A DNA stretch of 64,000 nucleotides from Metabacillus sp. KUDC1714 (GTDB lineage Bacteria > Bacillota > Bacilli > Bacillales > Bacillaceae): the NCBI RefSeq assembly GCF_014217835.1, contig NZ_CP055263.1:186001-250000 (forward strand), read 5' to 3'. The position numbers and the translations under genes are program-made. Below, in pieces: positions 63,092 through 64,000 of the stretch. Numbering within the stretch: position 1 is the first letter of the stretch; each line of letters opens with the position of its first letter. A model generated the notes under the pieces. That model searched no databases. It saw only the letters and a list, made by a program, of their open reading frames with translations, and was not told the origin of the DNA.

Positions 63092-63129
63092 ACAAAAAAA
63101 ACGATCCCGCTTAGGATCGTTTTTTTGTA
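63092..63129. terminator. Bidirectional terminator between rpsT and holA
   Basis: AAAAAACGATCC and GGATCGTTTTTT form a 12-base stem with T-runs on both strands; it lies a few bases past the holA stop codon. Confidence 0.9.
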
Positions 63130-63133
63130 CCCA

Positions 63134-64000
63134 TTATTTCTGGAATAACTTCAGCAAAAACAATTCTAGTAATAGTTGTTTTTCCTTTTTTCCAGTTTTC
63201 ATTTCATAATCAGCCTCTGCAAGATCCATTAGAATATGTGCTAATTCCTCTGCTTTAAATAATTTTGCTTGCTGCAAGGCTAATTTAACTCGAAAAGGAT
63301 GTACCTTGACAGTAGTTGCAATTTGCTGTTGGCCGTAACCAGTATTCGCCAGCTCTTTCACCTGTAATATCAATCTAAATTGATTCACCAATAGGGACAG
63401 AATTTTTATTGGTTCCTCATTATTTTTTAATAAATCATAAAAAATTTGTAACGCATCCTTACTTCTTCGATGAATGACATGGTCTATTAAATCAAAAATA
63501 TTTTGTTCCAACGATCTCGCAACTAGAAGCCTCACCGTTTCAGGTGTAATCGAACCACCTTCACCTACATATGTACTAAGTTTTTTTAGTTCCTGATGCA
63601 TTATCATTAAATCTCCTGCAGTTAATAACATAAGCTCTTCCATCGCTTCTTTTGAAAAATAGATTGCTTCTTGTTCAGCAATGTCGGTAATCCACTTTAT
63701 TGTCTCATCATCTGAAAGTGTTTTCATCTCAAGTAAAACAGATTGCTTCTTTATAAGCTTTGTTATTTTCTTTCGTTCATCAAGCTTTTCATATGGCGCA
63801 AGAAAAATTAGGATTGTATATGGTGCTGGAGAATTCATATATTGCTCAAGTTTGTCAATTCGATGTTCAATTTTTTCCTTTTTCTTCTCACTTGTTAAAA
63901 AGACCGGATTTTTCAATATTATAACACGTTTTTCCCCCATAAAAGGAAGGGTTTCTGCATCCTCTAAAGCTGTTTCAATCGATGTTTCTTCCATATCATA
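63134..64000 (-). CDS. holA: DNA polymerase III delta subunit HolA (partial)
   Basis: HolA is the wrench subunit of the clamp loader, opening the DnaN sliding clamp for loading onto DNA. The 288 visible codons run open to the window edge, so about the first 50 residues (including most of the Walker-A-like region) are outside. Visible family motifs are 'LEDAETLPFMGEKRVIILKN', 'LIFLAPYEKLDERKKI', 'LVARSLEQNIFDLIDHV' and 'FYDLLKNNEEPIKILSLLVN'. The C-terminus 'KEKQLLLELFLLKLFQK' matches B. subtilis YqeN in form. The gene continues beyond 64000. Confidence 0.96.
   Translation of the reverse strand, partial: YDMEETSIETALEDAETLPFMGEKRVIILKNPVFLTSEKKKEKIEHRIDKLEQYMNSPAPYTILIFLAPYEKLDERKKITKLIKKQSVLLEMKTLSDDETIKWITDIAEQEAIYFSKEAMEELMLLTAGDLMIMHQELKKLSTYVGEGGSITPETVRLLVARSLEQNIFDLIDHVIHRRSKDALQIFYDLLKNNEEPIKILSLLVNQFRLILQVKELANTGYGQQQIATTVKVHPFRVKLALQQAKLFKAEELAHILMDLAEADYEMKTGKKEKQLLLELFLLKLFQK

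Overview
The window is a low-GC, gene-dense chromosomal segment of an endospore-forming member of the Bacillaceae (Bacillus in the broad sense). The evidence is sporulation genes (gpr, spoIIP, yqfC, yqfD, yqxA), a glycine T-box, a CIRCE element, sigma-A-type promoters and a gene order that closely follows the B. subtilis holA-rpsT-...-dnaG-sigA-...-yqgE-pst region (comparison from memory). Almost all genes lie on the minus strand, so the region is best read from right to left. No rRNA, tRNA, CRISPR array, prophage or intact insertion sequence was seen. The right edge cuts holA and the left edge cuts what looks like phoU.

Right to left. 64000-59500: holA (partial), rpsT (plus strand), then the sporulation genes gpr, spoIIP and yqxA. 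59300-56200: lepA and hemW. 56150-47960: the heat-shock operon hrcA-grpE-dnaK-dnaJ with a CIRCE operator, followed by prmA, rsmE and mtaB. 47800-46170: deoC, rpsU, yqeY. 46050-42900: nfeD-floA and an unknown basic protein, behind a candidate sigma-W promoter. 42900-40200: yqfC-yqfD-phoH. 40030-35190: pgpH, ybeY, dgkA, cdd, era, yqzL. 35150-30970: recO and a glycine T-box controlling glyQ-glyS. 30650-29170: ccpN and the PPDK regulator gene yqfL. 28750-25185: yqxD-dnaG-sigA (macromolecular synthesis operon). 25000-20580: an unknown membrane protein, cccA, trmK-yqfO, ispH (plus). 20430-14750: yqfQ, cshB, nfo, yqfT, znuC-znuB-zur. 14640-11590: yqfW, yqfX, a small unknown gene, ispG and yqfZ. 11380-5900: a methyl-accepting chemotaxis protein, yqgB, a Na/Pi cotransporter with a PhoU-like tail, and sodA. 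5680-1: an MFS transporter (yqgE) and the phosphate-starvation operon pstS-pstC-pstA-pstB, then phoU.

The content is mostly housekeeping: replication and transcription initiation, ribosome assembly and tRNA modification, protein folding, isoprenoid synthesis (IspG and IspH), carbon-flux control (CcpN/YqfL), cell envelope (DgkA, FloA/NfeD) and uptake of phosphate and zinc. I found no convincing new multi-gene system. The signals most worth a second look are regulatory: a terminator-like hairpin that buries the yqfC ribosome binding site with a sigma-E-like promoter inside it; a sigma-W-like promoter before nfeD-floA; a clean four-hexamer Pho box before pstS; and two copies of a dispersed repeat with short inverted ends. 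Several gene starts were moved from the longest reading frame to an internal ATG, GTG or TTG on the basis of ribosome-binding-site spacing.
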